A stretch of 40,553 nt of DNA from NCBI GenBank assembly GCA_028288725.1, contig JAQGIC010000029.1, positions 1-40,553 of the forward strand, written 5' to 3'. The notes under the pieces are model-generated. The model was not told the origin of the DNA. It did no database searches and saw nothing but the letters and a program-made list of their open reading frames with translations. The position numbers and the translations under genes were made by a program. Origin of the DNA: Rhodospirillales bacterium. Lineage in GTDB: Bacteria; Pseudomonadota; Alphaproteobacteria; ATCC43930; CGMCC-115725. Of this stretch, positions 30,701 through 38,037 are shown piece after piece (position 1 is the first letter of the stretch; each line of letters begins with the position of its first letter).

Positions 30701-32251
30701 ATGCCCCGTTCGAGAGCGCACCTTGGAGCTTTTTTCCTCGCTGTCGGCCTCGCCGGTTGCGCCGATTTGACGCCACCGGTTTCCCATCCCCCCCTGAGCG
30801 GCCCGGAAGCCCGTCTCGACGCCGCGTGGCGGATGACCCTCGGCGGCTATGTGGTTCCGGTCGATCCGAGCGCGCTGGCCGCCGCCGCGAGCGAGGGGAT
30901 GGACGCCGTCGCCCAGCAACGCGCGCCGGAACTGAAGCCGGGCACCGCCCCGCGCGCCGATTGGTCCGAACGCCCGTCGGTCCAGTCGACCGAGCCGATC
31001 GAAACGGCCTTGCTGGGCCATTTCCGTGCGCTCGAAGCCCAACCCGGCCTCGATGCCGACCGCCTGTCCGATGCGGCGATCGAGGCCATGACCGCGGCGC
31101 TCGACCCGCATTCCAAGCTGGAGCCGCCGGGCGGCGAGGCCATGTGGGAAAAGCTCGCCGATCCGGCCGAGCATTATAAGGGATTGGGCTTCCAGGTCCG
31201 TCCCGCCGCGAGGGGCTATCTGGTCACCCGGCTCTATCCGGACGGCCCCGCCGCCCGGGCCGGCCTCGCGGTCGGCGACGTCATCACCGCGATCGACGGC
31301 ACCAAGACCGCGGGCCTCAGCAACCGGGCCTTCACCCAGCTGTCGCGCGGCGAACAGACCGCGCCGGCCGCGCTGGAGATCGATCGGCAGAGCAAACATC
31401 TGCACCTGGCCGCGACCCGCGGCGCGGTCGAGATTCCCCGCGTCGAGGCGCGTATCGTGGGCGACGTCGCCGTGCTGCGGCTCAATACCTTCACCCGGGA
31501 TGCCGGCCAGGAGCTGCGCCAGAAGGCCGCCCGCCTGTTCGCGGGCCAGCCGGCGCCCCGCGGACTGGTGCTCGACCTGCGCGGCAATCTGGGCGGATTG
31601 ATCTCGGAAGCCGAGGATGCCGGCGGCATGCTGCTGCCCGATGGTGCTTGGCTCGCGACCTTCTGGAGCGTCGGCCATCCGGACGAGCGTCATGTGGTCC
31701 GGCCGCCCTCGGCCCTGTCCGGTTCGGTCCCGACCGTGGTGCTGATCAACAGCGACACCGCGTCGGCGTCGGAAGTGCTGGCGGCGGCGCTGCGCGATCA
31801 CGGCCGCGCCACGCTGATCGGCACGCCCAGCTTCGGCAAGGGCATCTCGCAGGGCCACCAGTCCCTGCCCGACGGCCGTACGCTGGTCGCCACCGGCTGG
31901 TTCCTGCGCCGCCCGTCCGGCGGCTGGCTCCAGGACAGCGGCCTGGTTCCGGACCTCACCGTCGCCGGCCTGGAGGAAACCTATGCCGGGCACGAATCCG
32001 CGCTGCCCGGTGCCCTGAAGCCGCCGGCGCAGGTCGAGCGTATCGCCCAACGCCCGCCGCCGGCGTCGGCCGCCTGCCTCGCCGCCGGCCATGTCGCCGC
32101 CGCCCGCCCGGGCGACCCGCAATTGCTGGCCGCCGTCGCCGTGCTGGATTGCCAGCGCTCGATCGCCCCGGTGCTGGAGGCCAAGGCGTCGACGGCGATG
32201 CCGGACGATCAGGCCCGCCAGTCGGGCGCGGTAGCGAGACAAAAGAAGTAA
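30701..32251 (+). CDS. S41-family (CtpA-like) processing protease, lipoprotein
   Basis: The preferred start is ATG 30701, giving 516 residues; an AGGAG lies 12 bases upstream. The leader ends in the lipobox LAGC, so the protein is a lipoprotein. It has an N-terminal helical region (AIEAMTAALDPHSKLEPP), a PDZ domain near 160-235 (LGFQVRPAARGYLVTRLY, AARAGLAVGDVITAIDG) and the S41 catalytic domain. The latter carries LVLDLRGNLGGLISEAE, the nucleophile Ser in SDTASASEVL and the Lys general base in SFGKGISQGHQ. C-terminal processing peptidases trim envelope proteins and peptidoglycan enzymes, which suits the nearby rlpA and glycine-zipper genes. The C-terminal ~80 residues are Ala/Pro-rich with two Cys and fit no domain I know. 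Confidence 0.9.
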   Translation: MPRSRAHLGAFFLAVGLAGCADLTPPVSHPPLSGPEARLDAAWRMTLGGYVVPVDPSALAAAASEGMDAVAQQRAPELKPGTAPRADWSERPSVQSTEPIETALLGHFRALEAQPGLDADRLSDAAIEAMTAALDPHSKLEPPGGEAMWEKLADPAEHYKGLGFQVRPAARGYLVTRLYPDGPAARAGLAVGDVITAIDGTKTAGLSNRAFTQLSRGEQTAPAALEIDRQSKHLHLAATRGAVEIPRVEARIVGDVAVLRLNTFTRDAGQELRQKAARLFAGQPAPRGLVLDLRGNLGGLISEAEDAGGMLLPDGAWLATFWSVGHPDERHVVRPPSALSGSVPTVVLINSDTASASEVLAAALRDHGRATLIGTPSFGKGISQGHQSLPDGRTLVATGWFLRRPSGGWLQDSGLVPDLTVAGLEETYAGHESALPGALKPPAQVERIAQRPPPASAACLAAGHVAAARPGDPQLLAAVAVLDCQRSIAPVLEAKASTAMPDDQARQSGAVARQKK

Positions 32252-32332
32252 CCGCGACGCACCAGCAAACTAGCGCCGAGGCGCCTGATGTCCTAACACG
32301 GTCGGGTGACCTATCAGCCTCCCGTTCCGCCC

Positions 32333-33037
32333 ATGAAGCCGATCGCGCTCAAGCTCGCCGGTACCATCCTGATCGCCGACCCGAGCGGGGCGATCTGGTG
32401 GCCCGACACGCGCACGCTGATCGTCGCCGACCTGCATTTCGAAAAGGGGGCCGCGTTCGCGCGGCGCGGCGCGCTGCTGCCGCCCTATGACACCCGGGCG
32501 ACGCTGGCCGCCCTCAGCGCCCTGATCCAGCGCCTGGACCCGGTCTCGGTCGTGGCGCTGGGCGATTCCTTTCATGACGCCCGGGGGGCCGATCATCTGC
32601 ACGGCGACGATGCGACGACCCTGGCCGCGCTGGTCCGGCGCCAGGACTGGATCTGGGTCGCCGGCAATCACGATCCCGCTCCGGGACCGGCGCTCGGCGG
32701 CCGAGTCGTGGCCGATGCGCTGGCGGTCGGGCCGCTCACCCTGCGTCACGAGGCCCTGAGGGGCGCCTCACCCGGCGAACTGAGCGGCCATTTCCACCCC
32801 AAGGCGGGCATATCGATCCATGGCCGGCGATTGACCTGCCGCTGTTTCGTCGCCGATGAAACCCGAGTGATTCTGCCGGCCTTCGGCAGCTACACAGGCG
32901 GCCTCGACGTCCGCGACCCCGCTATTTCCGGTCTGTTTCCCGGGGGTTTCGACGCCTATCTCGCGGGCAAGACGCGGCTGACCATGATACCCTTCCCCAA
33001 AGGCACGCGTCCTCAACAGGAGCTGCCGCTCGATTAG
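32333..33037 (+). CDS. pdeM: Ligase-associated DNA damage response endonuclease PdeM (metallophosphoesterase)
   Basis: This 234-residue calcineurin-like phosphoesterase has all metal-binding motifs: DLHFEKG (Asp33, His35), VALGDSFHD, VAGNHDP and SGHFHPKAG. The FEKG following the first motif, and CRCFVADETRVILPAFGSYTGGLDV near the end, are typical of the PdeM/MPE member of the ligase-associated cluster. Homologues are Mn-dependent phosphodiesterases. It normally neighbours the helicase, exonuclease and ligase, but here it lies 5.5 kb from the helicase. The start at ATG 32333 is preferred; a GTG at 32306 is also in frame. It begins 81 bp after the S41 protease, and a second MBL-fold gene follows 16 bp later. 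Confidence 0.93.
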   Translation: MKPIALKLAGTILIADPSGAIWWPDTRTLIVADLHFEKGAAFARRGALLPPYDTRATLAALSALIQRLDPVSVVALGDSFHDARGADHLHGDDATTLAALVRRQDWIWVAGNHDPAPGPALGGRVVADALAVGPLTLRHEALRGASPGELSGHFHPKAGISIHGRRLTCRCFVADETRVILPAFGSYTGGLDVRDPAISGLFPGGFDAYLAGKTRLTMIPFPKGTRPQQELPLD

Positions 33038-33053
33038 TTCAAGGGAACGCTCG

Positions 33054-33848
33054 ATGACCCCCGACGTCACCGGCTTCTTCGACGAGACGACCAAGAGCGT
33101 CTCCTACCTGGTCGCCGATCCCGGGACGGGGATGGCGGCGATCATCGATCCCGTGCTCGATTTCGATCCCGCGACCGGCACGACCGCGACCGGCACGGCG
33201 GACCGGATCGTCGATATCGTGCTCGGCCGGCATTTCACCGTGCAATGGCTGCTGGAAACCCATATCCACGCCGACCATCTGTCGGCTGGGGCCTATTTGC
33301 GGCAACGGCTGGGCGGGACGCGGGCAATCGGCGCCGGCGTGCGCCTGGTGCATGAGGCGTTTCGCGATCGGTTCGCCTTGCCGCCCGGCGGCCCCGACGG
33401 GTTCGATCATCTGTTCCAGCCCGAGGAATCCTTCCGGATCGGCGGCCTTCAGGCGGCGGCGCTCGCCACGCCCGGCCATACGCCGGCCTGCCTCAGCTAT
33501 CTGATCGGCGACGCCGTGTTCCTGGGCGATACGCTGTTCATGCCCGACTGCGGCACGGCACGGGCTGATTTCCCGGGCGGCGACGCGGCGACGCTCTATC
33601 GCTCGATCCGCCGCATCCTGAACCTGCCCGAGGCGACCCGGCTGTTCGTGGGCCATGACTACCCGCCGGTAACCCGCCACGCCGACTGGATGACCTCGAT
33701 CGCCGACGAGCGCGCGGCCAACATCCATGTGCACGACGGCATCGACGAGGCAGACTTCGTCGCCATGCGCCAGGCGCGCGACGCGACGCTCGATCTGCCC
33801 CGCCTGTTCCACCCCGCGGTCCGCTTCAATCTGGGCAGTGGCCTATAG
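33054..33848 (+). CDS. MBL-fold hydrolase, persulfide-dioxygenase/glyoxalase-II-like
   Basis: This 264-residue metallo-beta-lactamase-fold enzyme has THIHADHLSAGAYLR (His70, His72, Asp74, His75), ATPGHTPACLSYLIGD with the next His ligand, FLGDTLFMPDCGTARADFPG with the bridging Asp, and LFVGHDYPP with the last His. The DCGTARADFPGG block and GHDYPP are typical of the ETHE1/Blh-like persulfide dioxygenase branch, which oxidises glutathione persulfide, rather than glyoxalase II. An AAGGGA ribosome-binding site precedes the ATG. The gene is 16 bp after pdeM and may share its transcript. The neighbouring MAPEG protein downstream is also linked to glutathione chemistry. The TAG stop begins a dispersed repeat. 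Confidence 0.9.
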   Translation: MTPDVTGFFDETTKSVSYLVADPGTGMAAIIDPVLDFDPATGTTATGTADRIVDIVLGRHFTVQWLLETHIHADHLSAGAYLRQRLGGTRAIGAGVRLVHEAFRDRFALPPGGPDGFDHLFQPEESFRIGGLQAAALATPGHTPACLSYLIGDAVFLGDTLFMPDCGTARADFPGGDAATLYRSIRRILNLPEATRLFVGHDYPPVTRHADWMTSIADERAANIHVHDGIDEADFVAMRQARDATLDLPRLFHPAVRFNLGSGL

Positions 33849-33922
33849 AGCGCGATGACGGGAGGCCCGACCCGGTTTCCCGTTTGAATCGCCTTCTCAA
33901 TCAAAGACCTAGAGTCCCGATC
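33846..33922. repeat. Cloverleaf-type dispersed repeat with rewritten stem (copy D)
   Basis: The stretch starts with TAGAGCGCGATGA, identical to the end of copy B reversed. A first stem then keeps pairing with a different sequence: GACGGGAGGCC (33857-33867) with GGTTTCCCGTT (33874-33884), 11 pairs of which three are wobble. Next come TGAATCGCC and a decayed middle arm ending in CTAGAGTCCCGATC. The third arm is missing, since the MAPEG gene starts there. The first triplet TAG is the stop of the MBL-fold hydrolase. Confidence 0.65.
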
Positions 33923-34300
33923 ATGCACTTTGCCTATTGGATGCTGTTGGCGGCCGCCATGCTGCCCTATCTGACCATCCTTTTCGTCAAGCGCGCGGGC
34001 GAACGCCGCTTCGACAATCACCGGCCGCGGGCCTGGATGGAGCAATTGAGCGGCTGGCAGCAGCGCGGCGACTGGGCGCATCGCAATCATTTCGAAGTCT
34101 TTCCGATCTTTCTGGCCGCGATCTTCGTGGCCGAGACGACCGGGGCGCCGCAGGAGCGGATCGACCAGCTCGCCAGCATCTTCGTGGCCCTGCGCATCGT
34201 CTATACCGGGCTCTATCTGGCCGATCTCGCGACGCTGCGATCGATCGTCTGGAGCCTGGGCTTCGTCGTGACCCTCTGGATTTTCGTGCTCGGGGCTTAG
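33923..34300 (+). CDS. MAPEG family membrane protein
   Basis: This 125-residue protein has four hydrophobic segments: about 2-21 (YWMLLAAAMLPYLTILFVKR), 55-72 (FEVFPIFLAAIFVAE), 83-100 and 105-124. The pattern RAxNxxxxxxPxF of MAPEG proteins is seen as WAHRNHFEVFPIFLAAIF. The family includes microsomal glutathione S-transferase and eicosanoid enzymes; bacterial members are mostly uncharacterised. The start is ATG 33923, immediately after the dispersed repeat; the frame is open for 13 codons upstream within the repeat. No clear Shine-Dalgarno is visible. The photolyase gene follows 44 bp later on the same strand. Confidence 0.87.
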   Translation: MHFAYWMLLAAAMLPYLTILFVKRAGERRFDNHRPRAWMEQLSGWQQRGDWAHRNHFEVFPIFLAAIFVAETTGAPQERIDQLASIFVALRIVYTGLYLADLATLRSIVWSLGFVVTLWIFVLGA

Positions 34301-34344
34301 GCGGCCCTTGCCGGACCGGCCGGGCCCGCTATCTCGCTCGAGCC

Positions 34345-35811
34345 ATGAGCAGTTCCGCCCCGAAACCACCCGTCATCGTCTGGCTGCGCCAGGATCTGCG
34401 CCTCGCCGATCAGCCGGCGCTGGCCGCGGCGGTCGCGACCGGGCATCCGGTGCTGCCGGTCTATGTGCTCGACGATGGCGCCCATCCCCTGGCGCCGGGC
34501 GGGGCCAGCCGCTGGTGGCTGCACCACAGCCTGACCGCGTTCGCCCGGGACCTGAAACGCCGCGGCGGCACGCTCATCCTGCGGCGCGGCACGGAGCCCG
34601 GCCGGATGATAGAGGCCCTGGCGCACGAAGTCGGCGCGCTGGCCGTCTATTGGGGGCGACGCTACGACGCCACGGAGATCGAGCACGACAAAGCGGTGAA
34701 GACCCGCCTCGGCGCGGCCGGGATCGGCGCGAAGAGCTTCAACACCAGCCTGCTGTTCGAGCCCTGGGCGATCCAGAATCAGAGCGGCGGACCCTATCAG
34801 GTCTTCACGCACTATTGGCGCGCCTGCAAGTCCACGCCGGAGCCCCCGTCGCCGTGGCCGGCACCGGCAACGGTCCCAGCACCGGCGCAGCTGCCGGCCG
34901 GCGACGACCTGGACGATTGGGCACTCCTGCCGACCGGCCCCGATTGGGCGCGGGGCTTCGGACCGGTCTGGCAACCGGGCGAGGCCGGCGCCGCCGCCCG
35001 GCTGGACCGGTTCCTGGCGGATCGGCTGCACGGCTACAAGACCGCGCGCGACCTGCCGGACCGCGACGGCACGTCGGGACTGTCGCCGCATCTCCGCTTC
35101 GGCGAGATCTCGCCCCGCCAGATCTGGCACGCTGTGCGGCACCATCTGGCGACCGCCAGGCGACCACCCGACGGCGATGCCGACACGTTCCTGGCCGAGC
35201 TCGGCTGGCGCGAATTCTCGTACAGCCTGCTCCACTACCACCCGGCGATCGCGCGCGAACCGCTGAAGCCGCAGTTCGCCCGTTTCCCCTGGCGGCCGGA
35301 CGAAACGGCGCTCCGGGCCTGGCAACGCGGCATGACCGGCTATCCGATCGTCGACGCCGGCATGCGCCAGCTCTGGGCGACCGGCTGGATGCATAATCGG
35401 GTGCGCATGATCGTCGCCAGCTTCCTGATCAAGCATCTGCTGCAGCCCTGGCAGGGCGGCGAGCGCTGGTTCTGGGACACGCTGGTCGATGCCGACCCGG
35501 CCAGCAATGCCGCGAGCTGGCAATGGGTCGCGGGTTCCGGCGCCGATGCCTCGCCCTTTTTCCGCATCTTCAACCCCGTGCTTCAGGGCAGGAAATTCGA
35601 TCCCGACGGCGCCTATGTCCGCCGCTGGGTCCCGGAATTGGCCGGGCTCGACCGCACGACCATCCACGAACCATGGACAACCGAAGATTTACCATCTTGC
35701 GGTACATCCAAAGCCATGGCCCGGACGTATCCCTCTCCGATGATCGATCTGATGGTGGGCCGCGATCGTGCGCTCACCGCTTTCGCCAGCCTGAACGGAA
35801 AAGATCCATGA
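34345..35811 (+). CDS. phrB: Deoxyribodipyrimidine photolyase (class I, CPD)
   Basis: This 488-residue protein has the photolyase length. The N-terminal antenna domain starts VIVWLRQDLRLADQPALAAA. The C-terminal FAD domain has the cofactor cradle GYKTARDLPDRDGTSGLSPH, LRFGEISPRQIWHAV and WREFSYSLLHYHP, the substrate/FAD motif IVDAGMRQLWATGWMHNRVR, and the Trp-rich DPASNAASWQWVAGSGADAS with FFRIFNPVLQGRKFDPDG. It uses blue light and FADH- to split cyclobutane pyrimidine dimers. The frame is open far upstream over the MAPEG gene, but ATG 34345 (MSSSAPKPP) is the family start. The segment just before the end (EPWTTEDLPSCGTSKAMA) departs from the usual pattern. The next gene starts 43 bp on, in the putative photo-oxidative operon. 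Confidence 0.96.
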   Translation: MSSSAPKPPVIVWLRQDLRLADQPALAAAVATGHPVLPVYVLDDGAHPLAPGGASRWWLHHSLTAFARDLKRRGGTLILRRGTEPGRMIEALAHEVGALAVYWGRRYDATEIEHDKAVKTRLGAAGIGAKSFNTSLLFEPWAIQNQSGGPYQVFTHYWRACKSTPEPPSPWPAPATVPAPAQLPAGDDLDDWALLPTGPDWARGFGPVWQPGEAGAAARLDRFLADRLHGYKTARDLPDRDGTSGLSPHLRFGEISPRQIWHAVRHHLATARRPPDGDADTFLAELGWREFSYSLLHYHPAIAREPLKPQFARFPWRPDETALRAWQRGMTGYPIVDAGMRQLWATGWMHNRVRMIVASFLIKHLLQPWQGGERWFWDTLVDADPASNAASWQWVAGSGADASPFFRIFNPVLQGRKFDPDGAYVRRWVPELAGLDRTTIHEPWTTEDLPSCGTSKAMARTYPSPMIDLMVGRDRALTAFASLNGKDP

Positions 35812-35854
35812 CAGCACCTTTGCCTCGCCCCCTTTCGATCGGACGGCCGACCCC

Positions 35855-37186
35855 ATGAAGATCGCGATCGTCGGCGCCGGCATTTCCGGCCTGGGATGCG
35901 CCTGGCTGCTGAACCAGCAGCACGACATTACGGTCTACGAGGCGGCGGACCGCCTCGGTGGCCATTCCAACACGGTCGAAGTGGCGGGGGTGCCGGTCGA
36001 TACCGGCTTCATCGTCTATAACGAGCTGAACTATCCGAACCTGACCCGGCTGTTCGGCCACCTGGGCGTTCCGACCAAGCCCAGCATCATGAGCCTGGGC
36101 GTGTCGTTCGACGACGGGCGGCTGGAATATGCCGGCGACACGGTCGCGGGCCTGTTCGCCCAGCGCCGCAACCTGATCAAGCCGGGCTTCTACGGCATGG
36201 TCGCCGAGATTCTGCGCTTCTATCGCCAGGCACCGGCCGTGCTGGCGCTGGCCGAGGCCGACAGCCCGACGCTCGGCGCCTATCTCCAGCAAAATCGCTA
36301 CGGCCGGCGGTTCATCCACCAGCATCTCTTGCCGATGGCGGCGGCGATCTGGTCCTGCCCGGCCGAGCAGATGCTGGAATTCCCGGTCACCAGTTTCGTC
36401 CGCTTCTGCGACAACCACGGCCTGCTGAAAGTGTCGGACCGGCCGGAATGGCGCACGGTCGACGGCGGCAGCCGGGAATATGTCCGGCGCCTCAGCGCCT
36501 CTTTCGCCGAGAAGATCCGGCTCGGCACCCCGATCCGGACCGTTCGCCGAACCGGCCAGGGCGTGGAGGTGACCGACGCCACGGGCCGGATGGCGCTGTT
36601 CGATCAGGTCGTGCTCGCCTGCCATGGCGATCAGGCCGCCCGGATGCTGACCGACACCACGACGGGCGAGGCCGACATCCTGGGCAGCTTCCGCTACCAG
36701 GCCAACCGGGCGATCCTGCATCGCGATCCCAAGCTGATGCCGCGCCGCCGCCGGGTCTGGTCGAGCTGGAACTATCTGGCCCGGCAATCCGCCAACGGCA
36801 GGGGCGCATCGGTTTCGGTGACCTATTGGATGAACCGGCTGCAGGGCCTCGATGGCGCGCCGAACCTGTTCGTCTCGCTGAATCCGATCGACGAGCCGAA
36901 CCCGACGCTGGTCGAACGCGAATTTCTCTATGATCATCCGGTGTTCGATCAGCGCACCATGGCGGCGCAGCGCCAACTGCCGGGGCTGCAAGGCGATGGC
37001 GGCGTCTGGTTCTGCGGCAGTTATTGCGGCTGGGGCTTCCACGAGGACGGCTTTGCCGCGGGCCTGGCCGTCGCCCGGGCGCTGGGCGTCCAGCCGCCGT
37101 GGCAGACGGCGCCGGCCTTCGCCGCGGAAGCGGTCTGGCCGCTGACCGGCGAACCGGCGGTGACGACGCTCGAAGACGCCGCGTGA
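35855..37186 (+). CDS. FAD-dependent oxidoreductase (COG2907, flavin amine-oxidase fold)
   Basis: This 443-residue protein has an N-terminal FAD-binding motif AIVGAGISGLGCAWLL (GxGxxG), the acidic end YEAADRLGGHSNTVEV, and a C-terminal FAD-closing stretch VWFCGSYCGWGFHEDGFAAG. It is the usual COG2907 protein found with DUF1365 and CFA-family genes, as here. In Rhodobacter a member of this kind (UfaD, as I recall) acts with a CFA-like methyltransferase (UfaM) in methylated and furan fatty acid synthesis, part of the singlet-oxygen response. That role is transferred by context and is not proved here. The DUF1365 gene follows, with either a 4-base GTGA overlap or 17 bp, depending on its start. 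Confidence 0.9.
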   Translation: MKIAIVGAGISGLGCAWLLNQQHDITVYEAADRLGGHSNTVEVAGVPVDTGFIVYNELNYPNLTRLFGHLGVPTKPSIMSLGVSFDDGRLEYAGDTVAGLFAQRRNLIKPGFYGMVAEILRFYRQAPAVLALAEADSPTLGAYLQQNRYGRRFIHQHLLPMAAAIWSCPAEQMLEFPVTSFVRFCDNHGLLKVSDRPEWRTVDGGSREYVRRLSASFAEKIRLGTPIRTVRRTGQGVEVTDATGRMALFDQVVLACHGDQAARMLTDTTTGEADILGSFRYQANRAILHRDPKLMPRRRRVWSSWNYLARQSANGRGASVSVTYWMNRLQGLDGAPNLFVSLNPIDEPNPTLVEREFLYDHPVFDQRTMAAQRQLPGLQGDGGVWFCGSYCGWGFHEDGFAAGLAVARALGVQPPWQTAPAFAAEAVWPLTGEPAVTTLEDAA

Positions 37187-37203
37187 CGGATGGTGATGGG
37201 GGC

Positions 37204-38037
37204 ATGACGGACGGCACCGTCTATTTCGGGGAAGTGATGCATCGGCGCCTGGGCGCCGTGCGGCATCGCTTTACCTATCGGGTCTTCTCGATCCTGGTCG
37301 ACCTCGACCGGCTGGAGGCGCTGGGGCACCGCCTGAAGCTGTTTTCGCACAATCGCGCCAACATCTTCTCGTTCCAGGATCGCGATCACGGCCCGCGCGA
37401 CGGCTCGCCGCTGCGTCCCTGGGTGGAGCGGCATCTGTCGGCGGCCGGCCTCGACCATGTCCGGGGCGGCCGGATCCGCCTGCTCTGCTTTCCGCGGCTC
37501 TGGGGCTATGTCTTCAACCCGTTGAGCGTATTCTTTTGCGAGGCACCCGACGGCAGCCTGGCGGCGATCCTCTACGAGGTCAGCAATACCTTCGGCGAGC
37601 GCCATTGCTATCTGGAGCCGGTCCGGCCCAGCGCCGGCGGTGTGATCGAGCAGGCCTGCGCCAAGCGCTTCTATGTCTCGCCGTTCATCGAGCTCGAGGG
37701 CGACTATCGCTTCCGGGTCCAGGCGCCGGCCGAGAGGCTGATGGTCGCGATCCGGCAGCGTGGGCGCGACGGCCAGACCCTGCACGCGATCCTCAGCGGC
37801 AGGGCAGCGCCGTTCGACGATCGTACCCTGATACGCGCGCTCTTGGCGCATCCGCTGATGACGTTCAAAGTGATGGCGGCGATCCATTGGGAAGCGCTGA
37901 AGCTGTGGCGCAAGGGCGCCAAATTCCAGACCCGACCGGCCCCGCCGCCGGCCGAAATCTCCTACGGACCGGGACCAGTCCCGGCCAATTATGGACCGGG
38001 CCTTGTCCCGGCGAGCGACGCGACGACCGGACGATGA
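37204..38037 (+). CDS. DUF1365 family protein
   Basis: From ATG 37204 the protein has 277 residues. A GTG at 37183 that overlaps the upstream TGA is an equally possible coupled start. Family marks are VMHRRLGAVRHRFTYRVFSI, LFSHNRANIFSFQDRDHG, IRLLCFPRLWGYVFNPLSVFF, YEVSNTFGERHCYL and KRFYVSPFIELEGDYRFRV. DUF1365 has no proven activity but is nearly always next to COG2907 and CFA-family genes, so a part in the same lipid modification is likely. The last ~25 residues (YGPGPVPANYGPGLVPAS) are translated from a palindromic DNA repeat and are unlike the rest. The stop overlaps the next gene's ATG (ATGA). Confidence 0.9.
   Translation: MTDGTVYFGEVMHRRLGAVRHRFTYRVFSILVDLDRLEALGHRLKLFSHNRANIFSFQDRDHGPRDGSPLRPWVERHLSAAGLDHVRGGRIRLLCFPRLWGYVFNPLSVFFCEAPDGSLAAILYEVSNTFGERHCYLEPVRPSAGGVIEQACAKRFYVSPFIELEGDYRFRVQAPAERLMVAIRQRGRDGQTLHAILSGRAAPFDDRTLIRALLAHPLMTFKVMAAIHWEALKLWRKGAKFQTRPAPPPAEISYGPGPVPANYGPGLVPASDATTGR
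37963..38012 (+). repeat. Palindromic repeat pair translated as protein tail
   Basis: Two near-identical 20-base units, GGACCGGGACCAGTCCCGGC (37966-37985) and its partner at 37993-38012, follow each other in direct order. Each unit is a palindrome around CCGGG-N-CCCGG. They are read as YGPG(P/L)VPA twice. It looks like a REP-type unit that entered the end of a coding region and was kept in frame. Confidence 0.65.

Noticed and set aside
33849-34344. Search for an RpoE/ChrR-type promoter (TGATCC-N18-TAAG) before the MAPEG and photolyase genes
   Set aside because: No such pair of boxes was found in either gap.
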